Assembly: GCA_031287285.1 (NCBI GenBank)
Contig: JAITTC010000233.1
Coordinates: 1-7,694 of the forward strand
From: Christensenellaceae bacterium
GTDB taxonomy: Bacteria; Bacillota; Clostridia; Christensenellales; UBA1750
DNA length: 7,694 bases
Reading direction: 5' to 3'
Position numbers and translations under genes: made by a program. This document shows, one piece after another, positions 1 to 5,837 of the stretch (its first letter is position 1; each line of letters starts with the position of its first letter). The notes under the pieces were generated by a model. That model was given only the letters and a program-made list of their open reading frames with translations. It had not been told where the DNA came from and did no database searches.

Positions 1-1362
1 GCCCTCTTTTCAAACGACACGAGATACGGGCTTTGGCGCAGGCTTTGGGCCGCGCTGGCCCAGACCGAGATGGAGCTTGGCCTGCCGATCACGCAGGAGC
101 AGCTCAGCCAGCTCGAGCAGCATCTGGACGACATCGACTACGCGGCGGTCGCCGAAAAAGAGCGGGAGATCCGCCACGATGTGATGGCCCATGTGCACGC
201 CTACGGCCTGAAGGCGCCTCTGGCCAAGGGCATCATCCACCTGGGGGCGACCTCCTGCTATGTGACCGACAATGCCGATATCCTCATCCTGCAAAGGGGG
301 CTGCTGCTCCTTCGTGAAAAGCTCGTGGGGGTGCTCAAAAACCTTTCTGCCTTCGCCGCCAAATATCGTTCGCTGCCCGCGCTTGGCTACACCCACCTGC
401 AGCCCGCCCAGCCCGTGACGGTGGGCAAGCGGGCCACGCTTTGGATGCAGGACCTGCTCCTCGACGTCGAAGAGCTCGATTTCACGCTTTCCTCGCTGAA
501 ATTGCTCGGCTCGCGCGGCACCACCGGCACGCAGGCCAGCTTTTTGGCCCTGTTTGAGGGCGATCACGAAAAGGTCGAGGCCCTTGATGCGAAGATCGCG
601 GCGCGCTTTGGCCTGCCCGTTTTCCCGGTCAGCGGGCAGACCTACCCGCGCAAGCTCGATTCGAGGGTTTTAAATCTCCTTTCCTCCATCGCGCAGAGCG
701 CCTCGAAGTTCGGCAACGATCTGCGCCTCCTGCAGCACATGCGCGAGATGGAGGAGCCCTTTGAAAAGGGCCAGGTCGGCTCCTCCGCGATGGCCTACAA
801 GCGCAACCCCATGCGCTCCGAACGCATCTGCTCCCTTTCGCGCTTCGTCATCAGCCAGGCGCAGAATCCCGCCATAACGGCCTCCACGCAGTGGCTCGAA
901 AGAACGCTGGACGACTCCGCAAACCGCAGGCTTTCAATCGCCGAGGCCTTCCTCGCCACCGACGCGGTTCTGCGTCTTATGCTCAACGTTTCAGACGGCA
1001 TCATCGTCTATGACCGAATCATCGAGCGCAGGCTGAAGGAGTTCATGCCCTTCATGGCCACCGAAAACATCCTGATGGAAGCCGTGCGCCGCGGCGGGGA
1101 CCGGCAGGCCCTGCACGAAAGAATCCGCGAGCACTCGATGGAAGCTTCCCGCCGCATGAAGGAGGAGGGAGCGGATTGCGACCTGACGGAGCGCCTCGCC
1201 GCCGACCCGGCCTTTGGGCTGAGCCTCCATCAGCTCGAAGGGCTGCTCGACCCAAGACTCTATATCGGCCGCTGCCCCGAGCAGGTCGACGCCTTCCTGA
1301 AGAACCAAATCGCGCCCCTCATCGAGGGGGCCGGCGCGGTTCAGGCGCAAATCGAGGTTTAA
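1..1362 (+). CDS. purB: Adenylosuccinate lyase, 5'-truncated by window edge
   Basis: The frame is open from base 1 and ends at TAA 1360-1362, giving 453 visible residues. Adenylosuccinate lyase cleaves SAICAR to AICAR and adenylosuccinate to AMP, releasing fumarate, in cytosolic purine synthesis. The visible protein begins LFSNDTRYGLWRRLW, which matches the family's N-terminal helix region, so roughly 20 residues including the start are missing; the ATG at 70 is internal. Visible motifs, numbered from the first codon, are RHDVMAHVHAYG (about 58-69), HLGATSCYVTDN (80-91), GYTHLQPAQP (about 129-138) and the fumarase/aspartase superfamily signature GSSAMAYKRNP (260-270), which carries the catalytic serine loop. 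The sequence resembles the human ADSL branch (ERTLDDSANRR, PFMATEN, EMEEPFEK) more than the B. subtilis type. It is convergent with the prmA operon. Family assignment is secure; only the start is unseen. Confidence 0.96.
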   Translation, partial: ALFSNDTRYGLWRRLWAALAQTEMELGLPITQEQLSQLEQHLDDIDYAAVAEKEREIRHDVMAHVHAYGLKAPLAKGIIHLGATSCYVTDNADILILQRGLLLLREKLVGVLKNLSAFAAKYRSLPALGYTHLQPAQPVTVGKRATLWMQDLLLDVEELDFTLSSLKLLGSRGTTGTQASFLALFEGDHEKVEALDAKIAARFGLPVFPVSGQTYPRKLDSRVLNLLSSIAQSASKFGNDLRLLQHMREMEEPFEKGQVGSSAMAYKRNPMRSERICSLSRFVISQAQNPAITASTQWLERTLDDSANRRLSIAEAFLATDAVLRLMLNVSDGIIVYDRIIERRLKEFMPFMATENILMEAVRRGGDRQALHERIREHSMEASRRMKEEGADCDLTERLAADPAFGLSLHQLEGLLDPRLYIGRCPEQVDAFLKNQIAPLIEGAGAVQAQIEV

Positions 1363-1386
1363 TCGACCAAAATCGCGCGGATTTAA

Positions 1387-1423
1387 AAAGCGAGCCCCGG
1401 GCCAATGGCCCGGGGCTCGCTTT
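1387..1423. terminator. Bidirectional intrinsic terminator between purB and the prmA operon
   Basis: A perfect 17-bp stem (1387-1403 with 1407-1423, core GCGAGCCCCGGGCC) closes on a 3-nt AAT loop, 24 nt after the purB stop. On the plus strand the stem ends in TTT followed by AAATATG. On the minus strand the last stem pairs run directly into TTTTTAAAT, a better U-tract. It can therefore end purB transcription and also transcripts arriving from the convergent prmA operon. The structure is seen directly; termination in each direction is inferred. Confidence 0.85.
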
Positions 1424-1502
1424 AAATATGGGGGAAGGATCAATCCCCGCAAGGGCAGGGGGCCAGCCAAGAAGCGGCGACGATGCGCAGCCCAAGACGG
1501 GC

Positions 1503-1647
1503 GGCGCAAGGGCTCAGCTCAGGGGCGCGAATCGCAGCTTCGGGGGCGGGCCCGGAGGCTTGCCTCAGCGCCTCTCCCCGTCATTGCGAGGAGCGTAAGC
1601 GACGCGGCAATCCAGCAAGATCGCGCAAAGGCTTCATCAAAAAGGAG
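1503..1647. repeat. 145-bp tandem repeat, unit 1
   Basis: First of two complete 145-bp units; the second follows immediately. By eye the two differ at eight positions (1510, 1519, 1534, 1553, 1555, 1567, 1620 and 1621 of this unit). The unit has a GC-rich front part (1503-1567), an embedded palindromic element (1580-1613), and a tail with a short A-run ending in AAAAAGGAG. No reading frame in it looks like a protein, and it lies in the gap between convergent genes. Confidence 0.93.
1580..1613. repeat. Palindromic GTCATTGCGAGG...GCAATCC element, copy 1
   Basis: A 34-bp imperfect palindrome beginning GTCATTGCGAGGAGCG and ending GCGGCAATCC, with terminal arms ATTGC (1583-1587) and GCAAT (1607-1611). 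Closely similar short palindromes are dispersed in intergenic DNA of many unrelated bacteria, for example Rickettsia and some Deltaproteobacteria and Bacteroidetes. They often produce spurious predicted peptides containing CEER. That comparison is from memory; no function can be read from the sequence. Confidence 0.8.
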
Positions 1648-1792
1648 GGCGCAAAGGCTCAGCGCAGGGGCGCGAATCACAGCTTCGGGGGCGGGCCTGA
1701 AGGCTTGCCTCGGCGCCTCTCCCCGTCATTGCGAGGAGCGTAAGCGACGCGGCAATCCAGCAAGTACGCGCAAAGGCTTCATCAAAAAGGAG
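1648..1792. repeat. 145-bp tandem repeat, unit 2
   Basis: Second complete unit, adjoining unit 1 with no spacer and about 94% identical to it. The stretch 1713-1764 is identical to 1568-1619 over 52 bases and includes the palindromic element. Most substitutions lie in the front part of the unit. Confidence 0.93.
1725..1758. repeat. Palindromic GTCATTGCGAGG...GCAATCC element, copy 2
   Basis: Identical to the copy 145 bases upstream, including flanks. Both copies therefore probably arose by tandem duplication of a segment that already carried one element, rather than by two insertions. Confidence 0.8.
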
Positions 1793-1856
1793 GGCGCAAG
1801 GGCTCAGCGCAGGGGCGCGAATCGCAGCTTCGGGGGCGGGCCCGGAGGCTTGCCTC
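1793..1856. repeat. 145-bp tandem repeat, truncated unit 3
   Basis: The first 64 bases of the unit recur a third time and identity stops abruptly after TGCCTC at 1856, before the palindromic element. This copy has one difference from unit 1 but four from the adjacent unit 2. At its right end CCCGGAGGC (1841-1849) can pair with GCCTCCGGG (1852-1860); part of the right arm comes from the non-repeat flank, so the junction itself is a hairpin. Confidence 0.88.
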
Positions 1857-2001
1857 CGGGGGCCGGCAAGAAAGGCGCCGGGCCAGACCGAAGGCCTGAG
1901 CCCGGGCCTTCTTGCCGGGCAGCCGCGCGCAGCGCGGCGCCCGCCCCTGGCGCGCGAGCGGAGCGAGCGCGCCCGTTCCGTTACCCGTGGAACCGCCCTG
2001 C
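1857..2001. other. Palindrome-dense GC-rich intergenic block
   Basis: No gene is supported here. The block contains several consecutive inverted repeats: CCGGCAAGAA (1863-1872) with TTCTTGCCGG (1909-1918); GCCGCGC with GCGCGGC (1922-1938, 3-nt loop); GGCGCGC (1949-1955) with GCGCGCC (1967-1973); and GTTCC (1975-1979) with GGAAC (1989-1993). None is followed on the minus strand by a T-run, so none is a convincing terminator for prmA. It could be a further repeat family or structured RNA in the prmA 3' region. Confidence 0.6.
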
Positions 2002-2982
2002 TTAGGCCTTCTCTTGCAATCTCCCCGCCAGGCAAATCCAGTCCTTCTGCTCGTGCTCTGCCAGCAGGCAAAGGCCTGCGTCCTCCATCGCCCGAACCAC
2101 TTCGCTTCGTCTTTCGGAGATGATGCCCGAGCAGATCAAGACGCCCCCCTCTTCCAATAGCCTTGGCACGACGGGCATCAGCGGGATGAGTACCCCCGCC
2201 ACGATGTTCGCCGCCACGATGTCCGCCTTCCCGCCAAAAATCGAGTCGTCGAAGGCCTCGTCCAGCACGTTTCCGGTTAAAAACCTGGCCCTTCCTGGGG
2301 CAAAGCCGTTATCTTCCAGGTTGATGCGGCAAATCGCCTCGGCGTTTGGGTCGATGTCGATGCCAACCGCTTCGCTTGCGCCGAGCAGCAACGCCCCGAT
2401 CGAAAGAATTCCGCTGCCGCAGCCCAAATCGACGACCTTTTCGTCGCCGCCAATATACTCCTCCAGCATGAGAAGGGAAAGCTGCGTGGTTTCGTGCGTC
2501 CCCGTACCAAAAACCATGCCCGGGTCCATGTTCAGAACAACCCTTCCCTCCGGGTTTTCGCCCAGCGCCTCCCAGGAGGGCTTGATCAGCAGCCTCTTCC
2601 CGATGGGCGTGGGCTTGTAATACTGCTTCCAGTTATTGGCCCAATCCTCCTCGCGAACGGGGTCCAGCTCGATGTGCAGGGGCCCGGGATCGATCCCCAC
2701 GATGCTCTCGCGCAATGCCTCCACCGCCTGCCTGACCCGGCGCAGCTGCCCTGCGCCAATTTCATCCTGCGCCAAATAGACGCGCACGCAGGGCCGTCTT
2801 GTGGCCAGCACCTCCGATGCCTCCACATAGTCCCAATGGGCTGCGCTTTCGTCCAAAAAGCGCTGCACGGTTTCTGCGCTCTCGATGACCTCATACTGCG
2901 CGAGCCCAAGCTCGCTCAGGGTATAGCCCACCAATTCCAGCGCCTCCTCAGAGGCGTAGATCGTCACGCGGTTTAAGTCCAT
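2002..2982 (-). CDS. prmA: Ribosomal protein L11 methyltransferase
   Basis: A complete protein of 326 residues, close to the usual length of about 310-320. PrmA uses S-adenosylmethionine to methylate lysines and the N-terminus of ribosomal protein L11 in the cytosol. The N-terminal substrate-recognition part covers about 1-105, followed by the linker motif EDWANNWK (112-119). The catalytic Rossmann domain shows DPGMVFGTGTHETT (153-166), SAM motif I DLGCGSGILSIGA (185-197), the acidic GIDID (207-211), and ANIVAGVL (258-265). The ATG at 2980-2982 is chosen because AAGGAG (2990-2995) sits 7 nt upstream and overlaps the stop codon of the preceding gene. It is the last gene of a three-gene operon and has no obvious terminator nearer than the stem-loop at 1387-1423. 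The assignment is secure. Confidence 0.96.
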   Translation of the reverse strand: MDLNRVTIYASEEALELVGYTLSELGLAQYEVIESAETVQRFLDESAAHWDYVEASEVLATRRPCVRVYLAQDEIGAGQLRRVRQAVEALRESIVGIDPGPLHIELDPVREEDWANNWKQYYKPTPIGKRLLIKPSWEALGENPEGRVVLNMDPGMVFGTGTHETTQLSLLMLEEYIGGDEKVVDLGCGSGILSIGALLLGASEAVGIDIDPNAEAICRINLEDNGFAPGRARFLTGNVLDEAFDDSIFGGKADIVAANIVAGVLIPLMPVVPRLLEEGGVLICSGIISERRSEVVRAMEDAGLCLLAEHEQKDWICLAGRLQEKA

Positions 2983-2989
2983 TTGCCTT

Positions 2990-2995
2990 CTCCTT
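2990..2995 (-). promoter_or_regulatory. prmA ribosome binding site overlapping upstream stop
   Basis: AAGGAG lies 7 nt before the prmA ATG and shares bases with the TAA stop (2994-2996) of the DUF4180 gene (TAAGGAG). This layout fits translational coupling and fixes the prmA start. Confidence 0.85.
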
Positions 2996-3365
2996 ACTGT
3001 TGCAGGGCGTGGAGCCTATTCAGCGCCTCTTCCTTATCGTTCATAAAAAGGATCTGCCCGCCCTTGTTGCTCTCGTAGATGAAGTCCCGAAGCGCTTGGC
3101 TTCCATAGCCCGAAAAATCGCCCAGGATGCACAGCGCAAGGCGATAATTCACAAACTTTTGCAAAACCTCCCCCGCAAGGCCGGTTTTTAGGTCAAAAAA
3201 AGCCTCCGCAACGGCGCTCTTGGGCAAAAGCAGGGCTTTTGCGCAGGCTTCATAGTGCACGTTGGCCAGCATGTCCAGCGCGTCCTGCGCAGAGGCCACG
3301 CAAACGCCCTCGCCCTCCCAAATCGCAACGACGGAATTTCCCCTCACATCCTTGATAAACGGCAT
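2994..3365 (-). CDS. DUF4180 domain protein
   Basis: A small cytosolic protein of 123 residues that spans the DUF4180 family from end to end. Recognisable segments are the N-terminal strand pair around SVVAIWEGEG (11-20), the SAQDALDMLANVHYE helix (25-39), the most conserved stretch FFDLKTGLAGEVLQKFVNYR (57-76), LGDFSGY (81-87) and LRDFIYESNKG (92-102). No signal peptide, membrane segment or metal site is visible, and no biochemical function is established for the family. The frame stays open further upstream to 3494, but the ATG at 3363-3365 is preferred. It lies one nt after the TGA of the FAD gene, has AAGGGA at 3371-3376 five nt ahead, and gives the normal family N-terminus; the longer form would overlap the FAD gene by over 100 bases. 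The sandwich position suggests translational coupling with both neighbours. Confidence 0.9.
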   Translation of the reverse strand: MPFIKDVRGNSVVAIWEGEGVCVASAQDALDMLANVHYEACAKALLLPKSAVAEAFFDLKTGLAGEVLQKFVNYRLALCILGDFSGYGSQALRDFIYESNKGGQILFMNDKEEALNRLHALQQ

Positions 3366-3366
3366 C

Positions 3367-4983
3367 TCATTCCCTTCCCTTCGATGAATTTTGAGCTGCC
3401 TCCAGCAGCGCGGCCGCACAGCGCGCGCCGTCCGCAGCGGCAGAAAGAATTCCCCCCGCGTAGCCCGCGCCCTCGCCGCAGGGGTAAAGGCCAAAAATGC
3501 TGCTCTGCAGGCTGATTTGGTCGCGCGGAATGCGCAAGGGCGAGGACGATCGAGTTTCCACGCCCGTTAAAACCGACTCGTGGTCTGTAAATCCTCGCAC
3601 CCGCCTTGCGAACTGCGGCAGCGCCTCGCGAATGGCCTGGGCGGCAAAGCCCGGCAGGCAGGCGCGCAAATCGGCGGGCGTCACGCCCGGGGCAAAGCTC
3701 GGCCGCACCGCGCCGAAGGCGCGGCTCTCGCGCCCGGCGAGAAAGTCCCCCACCAACTGAGCCGGGGCAAAAAAGCGCCCGCCACCGGCCTCAAAGGCCT
3801 TTTTTTCGAAGCGCCGCTGGAACTCGATGCCGGCCAGCGGGCCCTCCCCGCCAAAGTCGCCGGGTTCCACCGAGCAAAGCAGCGCGCTGTTGGCATTCTC
3901 GCCATCGCGGGCGAAGGCGCTCATGCCGTTGATGTTGAGCAGGCCCTCTTCCGAGGTTGCGGCCAGAACCCGCCCGCCCGGGCACATGCAAAAACTATAG
4001 ACCGATCGGCCGCCCGGCAAATGGCAGCTAAGCTTATACTCGGCAGCGCCGAGCGCCGGGTGCCCGGCGAACTCGCCGTACTGCGCCCTGTCGATGAGCG
4101 CCTGCGGGTGCTCGATGCGCAGCCCGATGGAAAAGGCCTTCTGCTCCATGCGCAGCCCGCTTTCGCGCAGCATGGCGAAGGTATCGCGCGCGCTGTGGCC
4201 GATGCAGAGCAGCAGCCTTTCGCAGGGAAGCTCCTCCGCTCCCTCTTCGCTCTCGATCCACACGGCGCGAAGCCCTTCTTCCCTTAGCACAAGGCCGCTC
4301 AGCCTCGTGCCGAAGCGGATCTCCCCACCAAGCGAAAGGATCCTTTCCCGCAGCCCCTTGAGCATTTTTGGCAAAAAGTCGGTGCCGATATGCGGCTTGG
4401 CCGCATAAAGAATTTCTTCCGGCGCGCCGGCTTTTGCGAACTCCTTCAAAATGAAGGGAATGTAGGGGCTTTTGATGCCCGTGGTCAGCTTCCCGTCTGA
4501 AAAAGCGCCCGCGCCCCCTTCGCCAAACAGCGCGTTGGAAGAAGGGTCCAGCCTGCCGGTGGCGAAAAAGGCGGCTACGTCCCTTTGGCGCTGCTCCACG
4601 GGCCTTCCCCTCTCAATCAAGAGGGGCCGCGCCCCGGCCTTTGCCAGGATCAGCGCGGCAACCAGCCCCGCCGGCCCCGCGCCGACCACGACCGGGCGCA
4701 AAATCCCCTTCGGCGCCTCGGGCAGGGCGGGCGGCTGCGGCTCAGCGTAGATCTCGGCGTTCGACCGCCCGGCGAGCAGCTCCTCGGCAGCCGCATCCTC
4801 CAGGCCCAGCAGCAGATGGAACACGAAGTGAATATCGGCCTTGTCGCGGGCGTCGACGCTCTTTTTCAGCACCTTAAGCTCCTTCACCGCCGCAGGCTCG
4901 ATCTGCAGCCTTCGGCAGGCCAGGTTTAAGAGCGTTTGCAAGTCATGCTCCAACGGAGCCCGCAGATTTTGTATAAGGATCAA
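3367..4983 (-). CDS. COG2509-type FAD-dependent protein (predicted oxidoreductase)
   Basis: A soluble protein of 538 residues, normal for this family. The N-terminal ferredoxin-like region (about 1-90) includes KKSVDARDKADIHFVF. The FAD-binding Rossmann motif VVVGAGPAGL follows, with GxGxxG at 101-106 and IERG ending at 126. Next come GEGGAGAFSDGKLTT (154-168), GHSARDT (262-268), GLRIEHPQALID (287-298) and the C-terminal FAD-contact segment GLYPCGEGAGYAGGI (498-512). It is often annotated as a NAD(FAD)-utilising dehydrogenase, but substrate and physiological role are unknown and I see no clear second nucleotide-binding fold. The start is TTG (4981-4983): AGAAGG lies at 4990-4995 with a 6-nt spacer, an in-frame TAG occurs shortly upstream with no ATG between, and MILIQNLRAPLEH fits the family's N-terminus. 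It is the first gene of an operon with the DUF4180 gene (1-nt gap) and prmA. Confidence 0.92.
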   Translation of the reverse strand: MILIQNLRAPLEHDLQTLLNLACRRLQIEPAAVKELKVLKKSVDARDKADIHFVFHLLLGLEDAAAEELLAGRSNAEIYAEPQPPALPEAPKGILRPVVVGAGPAGLVAALILAKAGARPLLIERGRPVEQRQRDVAAFFATGRLDPSSNALFGEGGAGAFSDGKLTTGIKSPYIPFILKEFAKAGAPEEILYAAKPHIGTDFLPKMLKGLRERILSLGGEIRFGTRLSGLVLREEGLRAVWIESEEGAEELPCERLLLCIGHSARDTFAMLRESGLRMEQKAFSIGLRIEHPQALIDRAQYGEFAGHPALGAAEYKLSCHLPGGRSVYSFCMCPGGRVLAATSEEGLLNINGMSAFARDGENANSALLCSVEPGDFGGEGPLAGIEFQRRFEKKAFEAGGGRFFAPAQLVGDFLAGRESRAFGAVRPSFAPGVTPADLRACLPGFAAQAIREALPQFARRVRGFTDHESVLTGVETRSSSPLRIPRDQISLQSSIFGLYPCGEGAGYAGGILSAAADGARCAAALLEAAQNSSKGRE

Positions 4984-4984
4984 G

Positions 4985-5275
4985 TTAAACCTTCTTTCGT
5001 CGTCGTGGATGCGATTCTATTCGATGGAAGCGCAGCTGCGCTCCCGGCGTCCATAGCTCCCCTTGGCTTGCAATGGCTTCCCTGCTTGGATCGCGGGCCA
5101 CCGCATCCTCCGCAAGCGGCGCCCGCCCCGTACCCATCGCGGCTGCCTCGAAGCCCATAGCTCGAGCGGCTTTTTTCCCGCTTGCAGTCAGAATCCGCCC
5201 GCTCTCCAAGTGAAATATCGGCCCGAGGTATTTAGCAAGGCCGAGGCTTCGGCTTTCGCAACCTTGGCGCGGCAT
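4985..5275 (-). CDS. Doubtful 96-codon hypothetical reading frame
   Basis: This minus-strand frame starts at ATG 5273-5275 and ends at TAA 4985-4987, exactly one nt before the TTG of the FAD gene, the same spacing as between the next two operon genes. That is the main argument for it. Against it: no ribosome binding site precedes the ATG, the third codon positions are less GC-rich than in neighbouring genes, the end is a run of arginine and lysine (PRRRKKV), and I recognise no family. The part SGRILTASGKKAARAMGFEAA (about residues 25-45) looks the most protein-like. It could be a short coupled leader gene, a decayed gene or chance. Confidence 0.2.
   Translation of the reverse strand: MPRQGCESRSLGLAKYLGPIFHLESGRILTASGKKAARAMGFEAAAMGTGRAPLAEDAVARDPSREAIASQGELWTPGAQLRFHRIESHPRRRKKV
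4990..4995 (-). promoter_or_regulatory. Ribosome binding site for the TTG-initiated FAD gene
   Basis: AGAAGG stands 6 nt upstream of the TTG codon. Because no ATG or GTG is available between the in-frame TAG and the conserved protein start, this site decides the start codon. A TTG start may hold expression of the operon's first gene down, which is an inference. Confidence 0.75.
5029..5042. repeat. 14-bp perfect palindrome upstream of FAD operon
   Basis: AGCGCAGCTGCGCT is self-complementary, with two more G:C pairs outside a single mismatch (5026-5027 with 5044-5045). It lies about 45 bases before the TTG start and could be an operator or RNA hairpin. In GC-rich DNA it may also be chance. Confidence 0.4.
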
Positions 5276-5326
5276 CGCGGCGATCGCGGGCCGAGAGCGC
5301 GCCCAGCTCTTCGGTTCCCCAAGCTC

Positions 5327-5791
5327 CTAAAGCCCCTCTTCCCCGCAGATCTTGCCGAACAGCTCAAAGCCAGCCTTCCGCGCGGCCTGCAGCGAAGCGC
5401 CGTTCTTTTCATCGCAAAGGTAGATCAGCACTTCCCCCGGCAAGTCGCGGCAAAGGGCGCGCAGCGCCTGCCCGGCCAGCCCCTGCCCGCGAAAGGCCCA
5501 ATCGGTTTCCACGGTCAAGAGCCGCGCGCCATGGCGCTCCCTGCCGGCCACGGCCCAGCTCACGATCCTTCCCTCGCGCTCAACGCCGCGGAACTCGCCC
5601 TCCGGCACCCGCAGCGCGCCAACGACCCAGCGACCGCCCGGTGAAGCCAGGCAGTCCTCCTCGGGCGGCTGCATCGTTTCGCCCGGCAGCAGAACGAGGA
5701 TGGGCCCGGGGCGCGCCAAATCGCGGCTAAAGGCGCGATCTTCCCCCAAATAGGCCTGAAAGAAGGCGAGCGCCTCCTTTTCGCCGCGCAT
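5327..5791 (-). CDS. GNAT family N-acetyltransferase
   Basis: A 154-residue cytosolic protein with the GNAT fold, predicted to transfer an acetyl group from acetyl-CoA to an unknown amine. Strands around FRGVEREGRIVSWAVAG (67-83) lead into motif A, VETDWAFRGQGLAGQALRAL (94-113), whose RGQGLA at 101-106 is the pyrophosphate-binding loop (R/Q-x-x-G-x-G/A). Motif B appears as NGASLQAARKAGFELFG (130-146), with the usual N...S...GF arrangement. The N-terminal 60 residues are not distinctive. The ATG at 5789-5791 is chosen because GAGGGGG (5799-5805) lies 7 nt upstream; the frame stays open to 6079, but that would run antisense through the helicase gene and its promoter. It is divergent from the helicase gene. 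Substrate cannot be predicted. Confidence 0.88.
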   Translation of the reverse strand: MRGEKEALAFFQAYLGEDRAFSRDLARPGPILVLLPGETMQPPEEDCLASPGGRWVVGALRVPEGEFRGVEREGRIVSWAVAGRERHGARLLTVETDWAFRGQGLAGQALRALCRDLPGEVLIYLCDEKNGASLQAARKAGFELFGKICGEEGL

Positions 5792-5798
5792 TCGTCCG

Positions 5799-5805
5799 CC
5801 CCCTC
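5799..5805 (-). promoter_or_regulatory. Ribosome binding site of the GNAT gene
   Basis: GAGGGGG on the minus strand, 7 nt before ATG 5789-5791. It selects this start over the long upstream extension of the frame. Confidence 0.7.
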
Positions 5806-5808
5806 GCT

Positions 5809-5837
5809 TTGACAGGCCCTTTTGCCCTTTGTTATAC
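5809..5837 (+). promoter_or_regulatory. SigA-type promoter for the nuclease-helicase gene
   Basis: A perfect -35 TTGACA (5809-5814) is followed after 17 nt by TTATAC (5832-5837), or after 18 nt by TATACT (5833-5838). Transcription would start near 5844, leaving a leader of about 40 nt before the ATG at 5886. It is the strongest promoter-like sequence I found in the window. It overlaps the promoter assigned to the divergent GNAT gene. Confidence 0.82.

Larger units (their letters stand above)
4984..5326. other. 343-nt gap between GNAT and FAD genes
   Basis: No recognised gene or RNA. A 14-bp perfect palindrome, AGCGCAGCTGCGCT, lies at 5029-5042, upstream of the FAD gene. On the minus strand TAGAAT (complement of 5014-5019) could be a -10 element for the FAD operon, but no good -35 lies 16-18 nt before it. 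No terminator for the GNAT gene is evident, so read-through from that gene into the operon is possible. A doubtful minus-strand reading frame is listed separately. Confidence 0.5.

Noticed and set aside
10..567. Minus-strand frame antisense to purB
   Set aside because: It mirrors a well-conserved gene in GC-rich DNA; its sequence has no family features.
1176..1743. Plus-strand reading frames across the end of purB and the repeats, containing peptides such as HCEERKRRGNPA
   Set aside because: The peptides are translations of the repeat unit itself, recur with the 145-bp period, have no ribosome binding site and resemble no protein family; such CEER peptides are a common artefact of this palindrome.
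1503..1856. Possible CRISPR array
   Set aside because: The period is 145 bp with nearly identical 'spacers', there are only two full units, and no cas gene is present; this is a tandem repeat.
1637..2071. Minus-strand 144-codon frame across repeats and into prmA
   Set aside because: It overlaps the 3' end of prmA and consists of low-complexity Arg/Ala/Pro sequence from the repeats.
5165..5182. T-run GGCTTTTTTCCC as a plus-strand terminator
   Set aside because: No stable GC-rich stem directly precedes the T-run and no plus-strand gene ends nearby.
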